This document shows positions 1 through 7,187 of a DNA stretch of 64,000 bases, in pieces; positions within the stretch are counted from its first letter, which is position 1, and each line of letters starts with the position of its first letter. Made by a program: the position numbers and the translations under genes. Below the pieces are notes generated by a model. It did not search any database and was not told the origin of the DNA. It was given only the letters and a program-made list of their open reading frames with translations. The DNA is from Lonepinella sp051851555 (GTDB lineage Bacteria; Pseudomonadota; Gammaproteobacteria; Enterobacterales; Pasteurellaceae), in the NCBI RefSeq assembly GCF_051851555.1, contig NZ_JBPDVH010000001.1, positions 1 to 64,000 of the forward strand, written 5' to 3'.

Positions 1-240
1 AACTGCTTGCTTTTAAATCGTACTTTCCATTCTTATTAAAGAATAGAAGTTAATGAATTTCTAAGTTAAGCACCTATTAAGACTTTAAGTTTTATTTAAT
101 TTTTTAAAACAAGTCAATCAACAAGTGCCCACACAGATTGTCTGATAAATTGTTAAAGAACAAATCGCTGTTTTAAAGCGAAAATAAAACGACGCACGTT
201 AGAAAGTTTAAGGTTTCACAACAGTGCGTCGTTGTGTGGA
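1..240 (-). other. rRNA operon leader (5' end of an rrn transcript)
   Basis: Read on the minus strand, this is the leader of an rRNA operon whose 16S gene would begin just beyond the left edge. A boxA antitermination element, TGTTCTTTAACA, lies at 162-151, followed by the conserved stretch ATCAGACAATCTGTGTGGGC that precedes 16S in gamma-proteobacteria. Upstream, a 9-bp inverted repeat (232-224 and 197-189) is followed by TTTTATTTT and looks like a leader terminator that antitermination must override. No 16S sequence is inside the window, so the assignment rests on the leader motifs. Confidence 0.85.
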
Positions 241-244
241 GCGT

Positions 245-272
245 ATTATAGTGATCTGAAAATCCTTTGCAA
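245..272 (-). promoter_or_regulatory. rRNA operon promoter
   Basis: On the minus strand a -35 box TTGCAA (272-267) and a perfect -10 TATAAT (250-245) are separated by 16 bases and followed by ACGCTCC, a GC-rich discriminator of the kind found at stringently controlled rRNA promoters. It points leftward into the boxA-containing leader. The 16-bp spacer matches E. coli rrn P1 promoters. Confidence 0.8.
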
Positions 273-338
273 GTATTTTTTGCAAAAAAATCTAAAATTT
301 TAACTGACTGTTTATTTTTCCAACTTTACCGATTATTT

Positions 339-1685
339 TTACGTCAACTGCCGATATACTTTTAACGCATAAGCATCTGACATGCCCGCCATATAATCAC
401 AAATAATCCGTTTTTTGCCTTGCGGTTCGGCATTTAACCAACGATTTACTGTATTGCGTGGCAATAAACGTTCTGGATCACTGGCAAAAATTTGGAACAT
501 TTCGGTTAAAATACGTTGCCCTTTATATTCAATGCGTTGGGTTTCCACATCACGAATCACATATTTAAACACAAAGGCTTTAAACACGTTTAACACGTCT
601 TCCACTTCGGTGGGCAATTCGGCATTATAACGTAACAACGGTTCGGCAAAATCTGCCGTTAATTTCCACCGCACATTGGTAATAAAGAAATTCACCAATG
701 CCCCAATGGCATTTTTACGTTCATAATGGTATTCCGAAAATAATTTGGTCGTTAAGGCATCAATATTTTTGACAATCCATTCTGATGAACAGGCCTTTAA
801 TTCTCGTAACGCAATTTGCCACAGATTTTGATCAATCATGCCCACCACGATGGCATCTTCAAAATCATGTACGCCATAAGCAATGTCATCCGCCAACTCC
901 ATAATGCTGCAATCTAAGGATTTAAAGCGTGTTTTCAAAAATTCGCTCGGTTCTGACCGCACTTTTTTTAATGAAGTAAATAACTGTTTATCTTGCGTAG
1001 ATAAAGGTTGCAATAGCCAATCAAACACTGGCAAATCATCACGAAAAATACCTTTCCCAGGTCGCCAATCAAAGGCCCGAAAATCTTGCTCCGAAGAAGA
1101 AAGTGCGGTGTATTTTGGTGAAGTTTCATCTAAAATCGCCGGATATTTCACGATCCCCAACAGCGTCCGGCGAGTCAAGTTCATTCCCGCATTTTGCGTA
1201 TAAGGCTCTAATTTGGTTAATAAACGGAACGTTTGTGCATTGCCCTCAAAGCCCCCCACATCATACATCATTGAATTTAAAGCCGTTTCGCCACCATGAC
1301 CAAAAGGTGGGTGGCCAATATCATGAGCAAAACACAGACTTTCAATCAAATCCGCCGTAGGCAAAAGTGGCTTGATTTCTTGTTGTAACAAGGCTTTGTC
1401 TAGCTGTAATTGGTCCGCCAAGGCTTTGTAAGTATCAATTAGTTTTAATTGAGAAACAAGGCTACTGCCAATTTGCGCCACCTCTAAAGAATGGGTTAAT
1501 CTTGTACGGAAAAAATCATTTTCACCCACGGCATGAATTTGTGTTTTCGCCTGTAAACAACGAAATGCCGCACTGTGCAAAATTCTCGCACGATCACGTC
1601 GAAAAGGTGGACGATGATCTTTCTCTCTGGGTTTATCATTAATAAAGCGTTCAAGCCAAATGGGATCTAACGTATTTTTTAACAT
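339..1685 (-). CDS. dgt: dGTPase family deoxynucleotide triphosphohydrolase
   Basis: This 448-residue protein belongs to the HD-domain dNTP triphosphohydrolases, which cleave dGTP and related dNTPs to deoxynucleoside and tripolyphosphate. The metal-binding HD signature is complete: His65 in THSLEVAQIG, His121-Asp122 in FAHDIGHPPFGHGGE, and a later Asp in MELADDIAYGVHD near residue 270. Length is typical of the Dgt-like type 2 group. It ends the leftward genes before the rrn promoter and lies one base downstream of the lrgB-like stop, so it may be cotranscribed with the LrgAB pair. Family members act in dNTP pool control and sometimes phage defence; nothing here distinguishes the two roles. 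Confidence 0.9.
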   Translation of the reverse strand: MLKNTLDPIWLERFINDKPREKDHRPPFRRDRARILHSAAFRCLQAKTQIHAVGENDFFRTRLTHSLEVAQIGSSLVSQLKLIDTYKALADQLQLDKALLQQEIKPLLPTADLIESLCFAHDIGHPPFGHGGETALNSMMYDVGGFEGNAQTFRLLTKLEPYTQNAGMNLTRRTLLGIVKYPAILDETSPKYTALSSSEQDFRAFDWRPGKGIFRDDLPVFDWLLQPLSTQDKQLFTSLKKVRSEPSEFLKTRFKSLDCSIMELADDIAYGVHDFEDAIVVGMIDQNLWQIALRELKACSSEWIVKNIDALTTKLFSEYHYERKNAIGALVNFFITNVRWKLTADFAEPLLRYNAELPTEVEDVLNVFKAFVFKYVIRDVETQRIEYKGQRILTEMFQIFASDPERLLPRNTVNRWLNAEPQGKKRIICDYMAGMSDAYALKVYRQLT

Positions 1686-2369
1686 TTATGCCACCATATA
1701 CAATAAGTGAAAAACCAAAGGTGCAAGCACAGAACTCAAAATACCGCATAGCACCAACGCAATGGAGCTATACGTCGAGGCGGTCACATCATGTTCCATT
1801 AAAGCGGCCGTACCAATCGCATGGGAAGTGGCTCCCACCGCAATACCAATACCCTCGGAACTGGTCAGGCGAAGTTTACGCAAAATGACATACCCCACCA
1901 CGGCACCTTGCACCCCAGCCACGACTACGCCCACCGAGGCCATGGACGGAATGCCACCTAAATGGCCAGAAATCGCCATGGCAATCGGCATGGTGACCGA
2001 TTTAGACATCACGGTTGCCACGATTTCTGGGTTAGCACCTAACCACAACGCAAACCCACCTGCCGTCAACATGGCAATTAATGAGGCCAATGTGGTCACA
2101 AATAAAATGCTTTTCCAAAACGCCGCAATGCGTCGTAATTGTTCATATAACGGCAAGGCTAACGCCACAATACTGACGGCCATTAAATTGTTTAAAGGGG
2201 CATTGCCGGCCATATAATTTTCATAAGGCACGTTGGCAAGTAACAAAGTACCAATCAAAATGGACGCCGTCAACACAAAGGTATTTAACAACACCGATTT
2301 TAAGCGTTTATTAATTTGCACCGCCAAAAAAAAGCTGGCAATGGTTAACAAAGAATAGGCGTAAATCAT
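1686..2369 (-). CDS. LrgB/CidB family membrane protein
   Basis: The protein has 227 residues and is almost entirely hydrophobic, with about six to seven membrane segments, matching the LrgB/CidB (YohK) family. These proteins act with a small LrgA-type partner and are linked to murein hydrolase export, control of lysis, or transport of small metabolites such as pyruvate or glycolate. Its ATG overlaps the stop of the upstream LrgA-like gene by four bases, which implies translational coupling. The conserved Gly-rich central stretch GHLGGIPSMASVGVVVAG is visible. The substrate cannot be read from the sequence. Confidence 0.85.
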   Translation of the reverse strand: MIYAYSLLTIASFFLAVQINKRLKSVLLNTFVLTASILIGTLLLANVPYENYMAGNAPLNNLMAVSIVALALPLYEQLRRIAAFWKSILFVTTLASLIAMLTAGGFALWLGANPEIVATVMSKSVTMPIAMAISGHLGGIPSMASVGVVVAGVQGAVVGYVILRKLRLTSSEGIGIAVGATSHAIGTAALMEHDVTASTYSSIALVLCGILSSVLAPLVFHLLYMVA

Positions 2370-2779
2370 GCTTGCTCCTTAATTCGACGCTGTAATACTT
2401 TTTTGCGTAAGCGAGTAAAAGAACGTCGCATAAATAAATAATCCGTCAAGGTTCCCACAATAATCAAAGTAATTAATGAACTCAAAATATTCGGAATTAA
2501 CAAGGCTTTTGCTTGTGAAATAAGCATATCAAAATGTTGCATAATCCCCACGCTAATCGGCACAAACAGCACCATCATATACCGAATAAGTAAATTGGCC
2601 CCGAAAAAAATCCATTCTACTTTAATCACTTGCGTGGTTAATCCCAAAAAAAGTAACAATAATCCCACAATACTCCCCGGAATGCCAAGTGGAACCCAAT
2701 AGACAATCCCATTTCCGAGCCAAAGAAAGGCATATAAAATCGCTAAAGAGCGAACTAAATCAATTAGTTTTTGTTTCAT
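2366..2779 (-). CDS. LrgA/CidA family holin-like membrane protein
   Basis: A 137-residue protein with four predicted membrane segments and a basic C-terminus (RRSFTRLRKKVLQRR), as expected for the LrgA/CidA/YohJ family. The family motif is seen in GIPGSIVGLLLLFLGL around residues 32-47. It is the first gene of a two-gene unit with the LrgB-like protein and overlaps it by four bases. Such pairs are described as holin/antiholin-like, but recent work on relatives favours metabolite transport, so the role here is open. Confidence 0.85.
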   Translation of the reverse strand: MKQKLIDLVRSLAILYAFLWLGNGIVYWVPLGIPGSIVGLLLLFLGLTTQVIKVEWIFFGANLLIRYMMVLFVPISVGIMQHFDMLISQAKALLIPNILSSLITLIIVGTLTDYLFMRRSFTRLRKKVLQRRIKEQA

Positions 2780-2902
2780 CTTCTCTCTCGTTTTTATTCA
2801 ACTTTTTTGATAAATTTTATCAATTTATTTTACGCTTATTTTTTTCACTTTTGTGATTTTTTCGGTAAAATGTCATTCACCTTTGATTTATACCAAAAAA
2901 TA

Positions 2903-3397
2903 ATGAAAAAAATAACCTTTTTATTCACCGCACTTGTCTTTTTTCTATTCAGTCACAACGCCTTAAGTGCAGAACGTTGGGTCAACTGTCGTGTGGTTGG
3001 CATTAGTGACGGCGACACCATCACCTGTTTATTAACCAATAATAAGCAACTCAAAGTACGTTTGGCCGAAATTGACGCCCCCGAAAAGGCCCAAGCCTTT
3101 GGCAATCGTGCTAAACAAATGCTAGCACAACTTATCCATAAAACCCAAGTCACCTTGCAAATTTCTGACTATGATCGTTACGGTCGCACGGTGGCAACGA
3201 TCTACAAAGATCGGGCAAATATCAATCTCAAAATGGTACAATTAGGCATGGCTTGGGCTTATACAAAATATATGCGTCACCCAGAATATCTCCAAATGCA
3301 ACAAATCGCACAACAACAACGTATCGGCTTATGGCGTGATCCCAATCCCATGCCACCCAGTGAATTTCGCAAACTCAAACGACAAGGTAAAAAATAA
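2903..3397 (+). CDS. Secreted thermonuclease-like protein (SNase domain)
   Basis: I place the start at the ATG at 2903, giving 164 residues with a clear signal peptide (MKKITFLFTALVFFLF..., cleavage near residue 23). The open frame runs back to 2771, but that extension lacks a good ribosome site. The mature part is a staphylococcal-nuclease fold: DGDT at residues 36-39, RLAEIDAPE at 53-61 carrying the active-site Arg and acidic residues, and DRYGRT at 91-96 with the second Arg. It is probably a periplasmic or secreted Ca-dependent nuclease. Its stop overlaps the csdA start by one base, so the two are cotranscribed. Confidence 0.87.
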   Translation: MKKITFLFTALVFFLFSHNALSAERWVNCRVVGISDGDTITCLLTNNKQLKVRLAEIDAPEKAQAFGNRAKQMLAQLIHKTQVTLQISDYDRYGRTVATIYKDRANINLKMVQLGMAWAYTKYMRHPEYLQMQQIAQQQRIGLWRDPNPMPPSEFRKLKRQGKK

Positions 3398-4593
3398 TGT
3401 TTAATGCGATCCCATTTCGTCAAGATTTCCCTTATTTTAACCAAACAGATGCCGTCGTCTATTTGGATAACGCCGCCACCGCTTTAAAACCGCAAGCGTT
3501 GATTGATGCCACCGTGGCGTTTTACCAATCTGCAGGCTCCGTGCATCGTAGCCAATATGACGAAAAAAACACCGCACTTTATGAACAAGCTCGCAGCCGA
3601 GTGAAACAGCTCATTAATGCGGAAAGTGAACAAGCGGTGGTTTGGACATCCGGCACCACCCAAGCCATTAACACCGTGGCCAACGGCTTACTTCCCCATT
3701 TTCAACCTGATGATGAGATTATCATCAGCGAGGCCGAGCACCACGCCAATTTTGTCACGTGGCACGCTATCGCCGAAAAGTGCGGTGCAAAATTACATAT
3801 TTTACCGATCTTAGATAACTTTTTAATTGACGAACAAGCCCTAGTTTCTGCCTTAAACGCACGCACAAAATTGGTCGCCTTAAATTTCGTGTCTAACGTC
3901 ACAGGCACACAACAGCCCATCCAACAACTGATTGAAAAAATTCGCCAATTTTCCACCGCACTTATTTTAGTGGATGCCGCTCAAGCCATTAGCCATATCA
4001 AAATCGATCTGCAAAAATTGGATACGGATTTTATTGCGTTCTCCGCTCACAAAATTTACGGCCCAAACGGCTTAGGCGTGTTAAGCGGCAAACTGTCCGC
4101 CTTAGAAAAACTGCAACCGCTACAATACGGCGGAAAAATGGTGGCCTTTGCCTCAAAACAAGAAATTCGCTATGCAGAACTCCCCTATCGTTTAGAGGCA
4201 GGCACACCGAATATTGCCGCCGTGATCGGATTTAACGCCGTGTTAGCATGGTTAGAAAAATGGGATATTGAAAAAGCAGAACAGTACGCTTTACATCTCG
4301 CCGAACAAACAAAAGTGCGGTTAAAAACTTACCCAAATTGTCGTTTATTTTCTGCCCCACAACCGAGCACCGTGATCAGCTTTGTCTTTGACAATATCGC
4401 CTGTTCTGATCTCGCTACCTTGCTTGCCGAACAACATATCGCTTTACGTACAGGCGTACATTGTGCCATGCCTTATCTCGCTCGTTTAGGTGTGCCTAGC
4501 ACATTACGCCTCAGTTTTGCTCCTTACAACACCGAGCAAGATGTACAAGCCTTTTTTACCGCCTTAGATAAAGCACTGGAATTATTGGACTGA
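3397..4593 (+). CDS. csdA: Cysteine desulfurase (CsdA/SufS type)
   Basis: A 398-residue class V aminotransferase-fold enzyme that removes sulfur from cysteine using PLP. The PLP lysine is Lys219 in SAHKIYGPNGLG and the persulfide-forming cysteine is Cys356 in RTGVHCAMP, the group II desulfurase pattern. A SufE-like partner follows three bases after the stop, with no other suf genes nearby, which fits the CsdA-CsdE pair better than a full SUF operon. Start overlaps the preceding nuclease stop by one base. Likely roles are sulfur supply to Fe-S proteins or tRNA modification. Confidence 0.88.
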   Translation: MFNAIPFRQDFPYFNQTDAVVYLDNAATALKPQALIDATVAFYQSAGSVHRSQYDEKNTALYEQARSRVKQLINAESEQAVVWTSGTTQAINTVANGLLPHFQPDDEIIISEAEHHANFVTWHAIAEKCGAKLHILPILDNFLIDEQALVSALNARTKLVALNFVSNVTGTQQPIQQLIEKIRQFSTALILVDAAQAISHIKIDLQKLDTDFIAFSAHKIYGPNGLGVLSGKLSALEKLQPLQYGGKMVAFASKQEIRYAELPYRLEAGTPNIAAVIGFNAVLAWLEKWDIEKAEQYALHLAEQTKVRLKTYPNCRLFSAPQPSTVISFVFDNIACSDLATLLAEQHIALRTGVHCAMPYLARLGVPSTLRLSFAPYNTEQDVQAFFTALDKALELLD

Positions 4594-4596
4594 AAA

Positions 4597-4980
4597 ATGG
4601 ACATTATCGAACAAATTCAACAAGCTAACAACTGGGAAGAACGCTATCGCTTGCTAATTCATGCTGGTAAAAACCTCACCAAACCCAGTGACGAAGAATT
4701 GGCCCAATGGCAAGAAATTCAAGGTTGCGAAGTCAGATTATGGTGTAAAATCTCACCAAATTTAGACCGCAGTTTACAATTACAGGCTTATAGTGAGGCA
4801 CGGATTATGAATGGTTTGCTGTATGTGTTGATTAACCATGTGAATAACAAATCAATAGAAGAACTACAACAATTTGATTTAACGAGATTTTTCACCGACT
4901 TGGGAATTGCACAACGATTAAGTGCCACAAGATTAAATGGTTTGAAACAAATTGAGCAAAGTATTAAGGCGCAGTCTTAA
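4597..4980 (+). CDS. csdE: SufE-like sulfur acceptor (CsdE)
   Basis: A 127-residue SufE-domain protein. The acceptor cysteine is Cys44 in IQGCEVRLW, the conserved GC(E/Q)S/VxVW motif that receives persulfide from the desulfurase. It starts three bases after csdA and is surely cotranslated with it. SufE proteins stimulate desulfurase turnover and pass sulfur to later acceptors. It ends one base from the stop of the oppositely oriented azlD gene, leaving no room for a terminator between the two. Confidence 0.85.
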   Translation: MDIIEQIQQANNWEERYRLLIHAGKNLTKPSDEELAQWQEIQGCEVRLWCKISPNLDRSLQLQAYSEARIMNGLLYVLINHVNNKSIEELQQFDLTRFFTDLGIAQRLSATRLNGLKQIEQSIKAQS

Positions 4981-4981
4981 A

Positions 4982-5311
4982 CTACACAAACACGCCTTGC
5001 ACCAACCCCATATATAAAGCCGTCCCCACTGCCATGGACAAAAACATATTTTTCTTCCAAAGGTGCAAAGCTAACGTCACCATGCCCGCAATAAAATCAG
5101 GAATGCCATGATAACCTTGCAAAATCTCGACGTTTTTATAGCAATACACCACCAACATACCGAACATAGCCGCAGGCAACACTTTGCCTAAATAACGAAT
5201 ATATTCAGGAATTGGGCGGTTGGCGGGGAAGATCCAAAACGGCAGTAATCGGCAAAATTGCACGCCTAACACGCCCATAGCAATGGTGATAATTTGTTCG
5301 GTTAAGGTCAT
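4982..5311 (-). CDS. azlD: AzlD family amino-acid exporter small subunit
   Basis: I choose the ATG at 5311, whose ATGA overlaps the azlC stop, rather than the longer frame from 5380; this gives 109 residues. The protein has three to four membrane segments and matches the AzlD family (YgaH in E. coli), the small partner of AzlC. AzlCD pairs export branched-chain amino acids, and the E. coli YgaZH pair exports valine and methionine. It is the last gene of a leftward metR-azlC-azlD unit, which makes methionine an attractive substrate here. Confidence 0.83.
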   Translation of the reverse strand: MTLTEQIITIAMGVLGVQFCRLLPFWIFPANRPIPEYIRYLGKVLPAAMFGMLVVYCYKNVEILQGYHGIPDFIAGMVTLALHLWKKNMFLSMAVGTALYMGLVQGVFV

Positions 5312-6045
5312 GGATTTTCTCCCGTTAAACGAATAATTTTGCTTTCTAATTTCGCACGGCGTAAGGTTAATAGGCCCCAAATGGTGAACAAAGTCGGAAC
5401 TAGAAAATGTTCTTTGCCAACGGTGACGAGGAAAAATAAGGTAATGCCTAAGCCTAATAAACTGCTTTCGTGGGATTTTTCTTTCAGCCAGTTTTCCGCA
5501 AAAATCACGATAAATAATGCGGTCATGGCAAATTCAATGCCTTTTAAACTAAAAGGCACAATGTCCGTGGCCAGATTCCCAACCACGGCACCAATCACCC
5601 AGTAGATTTGCAAATAAAGGCTAACAAAGAAGTAATACCAACCCTTATCTAAATGTTCTGGCACGTTGGCCATATAATTTAATGAAAAGGCTTCGTCTGA
5701 CATGGTTGAAATTAAATACCAACGTTTTTTACCCAACTGTTTGCCGTATTTTTCTAACATGGAAATGCTGTAAAACACTTGGCGCCCACTCACCATTAAC
5801 GTGACCAACAGCACAGAAAGTGGCGAAAAAATAGCGGTCAAGGAGGTGGCAACAATAAATTCCACAGATCCCGCATAAATCAAGGCTGCCATAAAAAACG
5901 GAAACCATACGCCAAAGCCGAGCACTTTCATATAAATACCGTAAGCCACGCCGAGGAAAAGATAGCCAATAATCATGGGGACAGAATAAGGAAAAGCAGC
6001 TTTGGCAGCCGCCCAAATTGCGGTGCTTTTTGGCTGATTTTTCAT
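5308..6045 (-). CDS. azlC: AzlC family amino-acid exporter large subunit
   Basis: A 245-residue membrane protein with the AzlC signature near the N-terminus (AFPYSVPMIIGYLFLGVAYG) and about eight hydrophobic segments. AzlC/YgaZ forms the main body of a branched-chain amino acid exporter. The start is only ten bases beyond the metR stop, and a strong ribosome site GGGGAG (6056-6051) overlaps that stop, so translation is coupled to metR. With metR upstream, the pair may export excess methionine; that substrate is inferred from context. Confidence 0.87.
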   Translation of the reverse strand: MKNQPKSTAIWAAAKAAFPYSVPMIIGYLFLGVAYGIYMKVLGFGVWFPFFMAALIYAGSVEFIVATSLTAIFSPLSVLLVTLMVSGRQVFYSISMLEKYGKQLGKKRWYLISTMSDEAFSLNYMANVPEHLDKGWYYFFVSLYLQIYWVIGAVVGNLATDIVPFSLKGIEFAMTALFIVIFAENWLKEKSHESSLLGLGITLFFLVTVGKEHFLVPTLFTIWGLLTLRRAKLESKIIRLTGENP

Positions 6046-6055
6046 GATTACTCCC

Positions 6056-6982
6056 CTATTCCAAAACAGACAACCCCGGCAAAGTAGAAAAACTTTGTGA
6101 CTTCACCGTGTCGTAAAAATCATCAATAAAGGCGCTGTCGCCGTCAATTTCACGATAGGCACAATAAAGATTGCTGTATAAACGTTGCTCGGTAATTTGG
6201 CGAGCCACCACATACCCCCGATCTAAATAGGGTTTCACTGCCCAAAATGGTAACGCTGCAATGCCTCGTTTACTGGCGACTAATTGAATAATCGCAATGG
6301 TCAATTCACTGGTACGGCGTGTGGGATTAATCCCCGCCGGACGCAAGACTTTGCGGAGTAAATCCAACATATCATCAGGTACAGGATAAGTAATCCACGT
6401 TTGATCAGCAAAATCTTCCGCTTGCCAGATTTCTTTTTGAGCTAAGGGATGATCTTTGGCACACAGCCCCACCATTTCGTAGGAAAACAAGGGCTTATAA
6501 ATAATCCCGTCAGTAGGTTCAATTTCCGACACAATCGCCCAGTCCGCACGGTGAGTAAGCAATAATCCGACGGTATCCGTATGAAAACCCGATACAATAT
6601 CCAATTCCACCAACGGCCAATGGGTACGGAAACTGTCCATCGCCGGCATAAGCCAGTCAAAGCAAGTATGACATTCCACCGCAATCCGTAATTCCCCCGC
6701 TTCGCCCTGTTTGACGCGAGAAAGATCCCTTTCCGCCTCAATGACTTTAGGTAGCACATCGTTGGCTAATTTAATTAATCGTTCCCCTGCGGGCGTAAAA
6801 TGTAAAGGGGTGGTTTTGCGTTCAAATAACGGCAAACCATATTGATCTTCCAATAATTTAATCTGATGCGATAAGGCGGATTGCGTGAGATAGACCCGTT
6901 TTGCGGCTAAAGAAACCGACCCCGTTTCTTTTAAGGCTAATAAGGTTTTGAGATGTCGTAGTTCAAGGAAAATGGGTTTCAT
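6056..6982 (-). CDS. metR: LysR-type methionine regulator MetR
   Basis: A 308-residue LysR-family regulator with a helix-turn-helix in residues 8-65 (LRHLKTLLALKETGSVSLAA... TQSALSHQIK) and a C-terminal effector domain. It resembles E. coli MetR rather than a generic LysR: AVECHTCFDWLMPAM matches the MetR core IAIECHSCIQWLTPAL, and KRGIAALPFWAV is also shared. MetR activates metE and other methionine genes, with homocysteine as coeffector. The gene is first in a unit with azlCD. In enteric bacteria metR lies next to and divergent from metE; here the two are still divergent but 7.6 kb apart. Confidence 0.87.
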   Translation of the reverse strand: MKPIFLELRHLKTLLALKETGSVSLAAKRVYLTQSALSHQIKLLEDQYGLPLFERKTTPLHFTPAGERLIKLANDVLPKVIEAERDLSRVKQGEAGELRIAVECHTCFDWLMPAMDSFRTHWPLVELDIVSGFHTDTVGLLLTHRADWAIVSEIEPTDGIIYKPLFSYEMVGLCAKDHPLAQKEIWQAEDFADQTWITYPVPDDMLDLLRKVLRPAGINPTRRTSELTIAIIQLVASKRGIAALPFWAVKPYLDRGYVVARQITEQRLYSNLYCAYREIDGDSAFIDDFYDTVKSQSFSTLPGLSVLE

Positions 6983-6986
6983 GAGC

Positions 6987-7025
6987 GTAATTCATACAAA
7001 GCAACAAAAGAATGAATTACATTCT
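6987..7025 (-). promoter_or_regulatory. Operator region of metR: inverted repeat and MetR-like box
   Basis: Just upstream of the metR start there is a perfect 9-bp inverted repeat, GTAATTCAT (6987-6995) and ATGAATTAC (7012-7020), with a 16-base spacer. Overlapping it, TGAATTACATTCT (7013-7025) matches the known MetR consensus TGAANNANNTTCA except for the last base. Position and match suggest autoregulation of metR. No experiment supports it here. Confidence 0.55.
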
Positions 7026-7085
7026 ACATTAAAATGTACCGCAGTTTCATTAAAAAATTCTTGTTACTACAAAATATCCCTCACA

Positions 7086-7130
7086 GCGCAAACGTTTGCC
7101 TATTGCAAAAATATGCGTTATGATTAACGC
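7086..7130 (+). promoter_or_regulatory. Promoter with PurR/LacI-type operator upstream of the autotransporter
   Basis: GCGCAAACGTTTGCCT (7086-7101) differs from the E. coli PurR consensus ACGCAAACGTTTNCNT only at its first base and contains a perfect 12-bp palindrome. A candidate -35 TTGCCT (7096-7101) overlaps it, followed after 17 bases by -10 TATGAT (7119-7124). A second small palindrome, GCGTTA-TGAT-TAACGC (7115-7130), surrounds the -10. Binding of a LacI-family repressor here would block RNA polymerase. The identity of the regulator is inferred from the motif. Confidence 0.55.
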
Positions 7131-7187
7131 AATAGCTTATGAATAGCGTAATAGAATGACGCCCTATCCGCTCAGGAGAAACGAACT

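Noticed and set aside
339..1685. dgt as part of an anti-phage defence system
   Set aside because: The enzyme family can act in defence, but the neighbours are housekeeping genes and no other defence gene is nearby.
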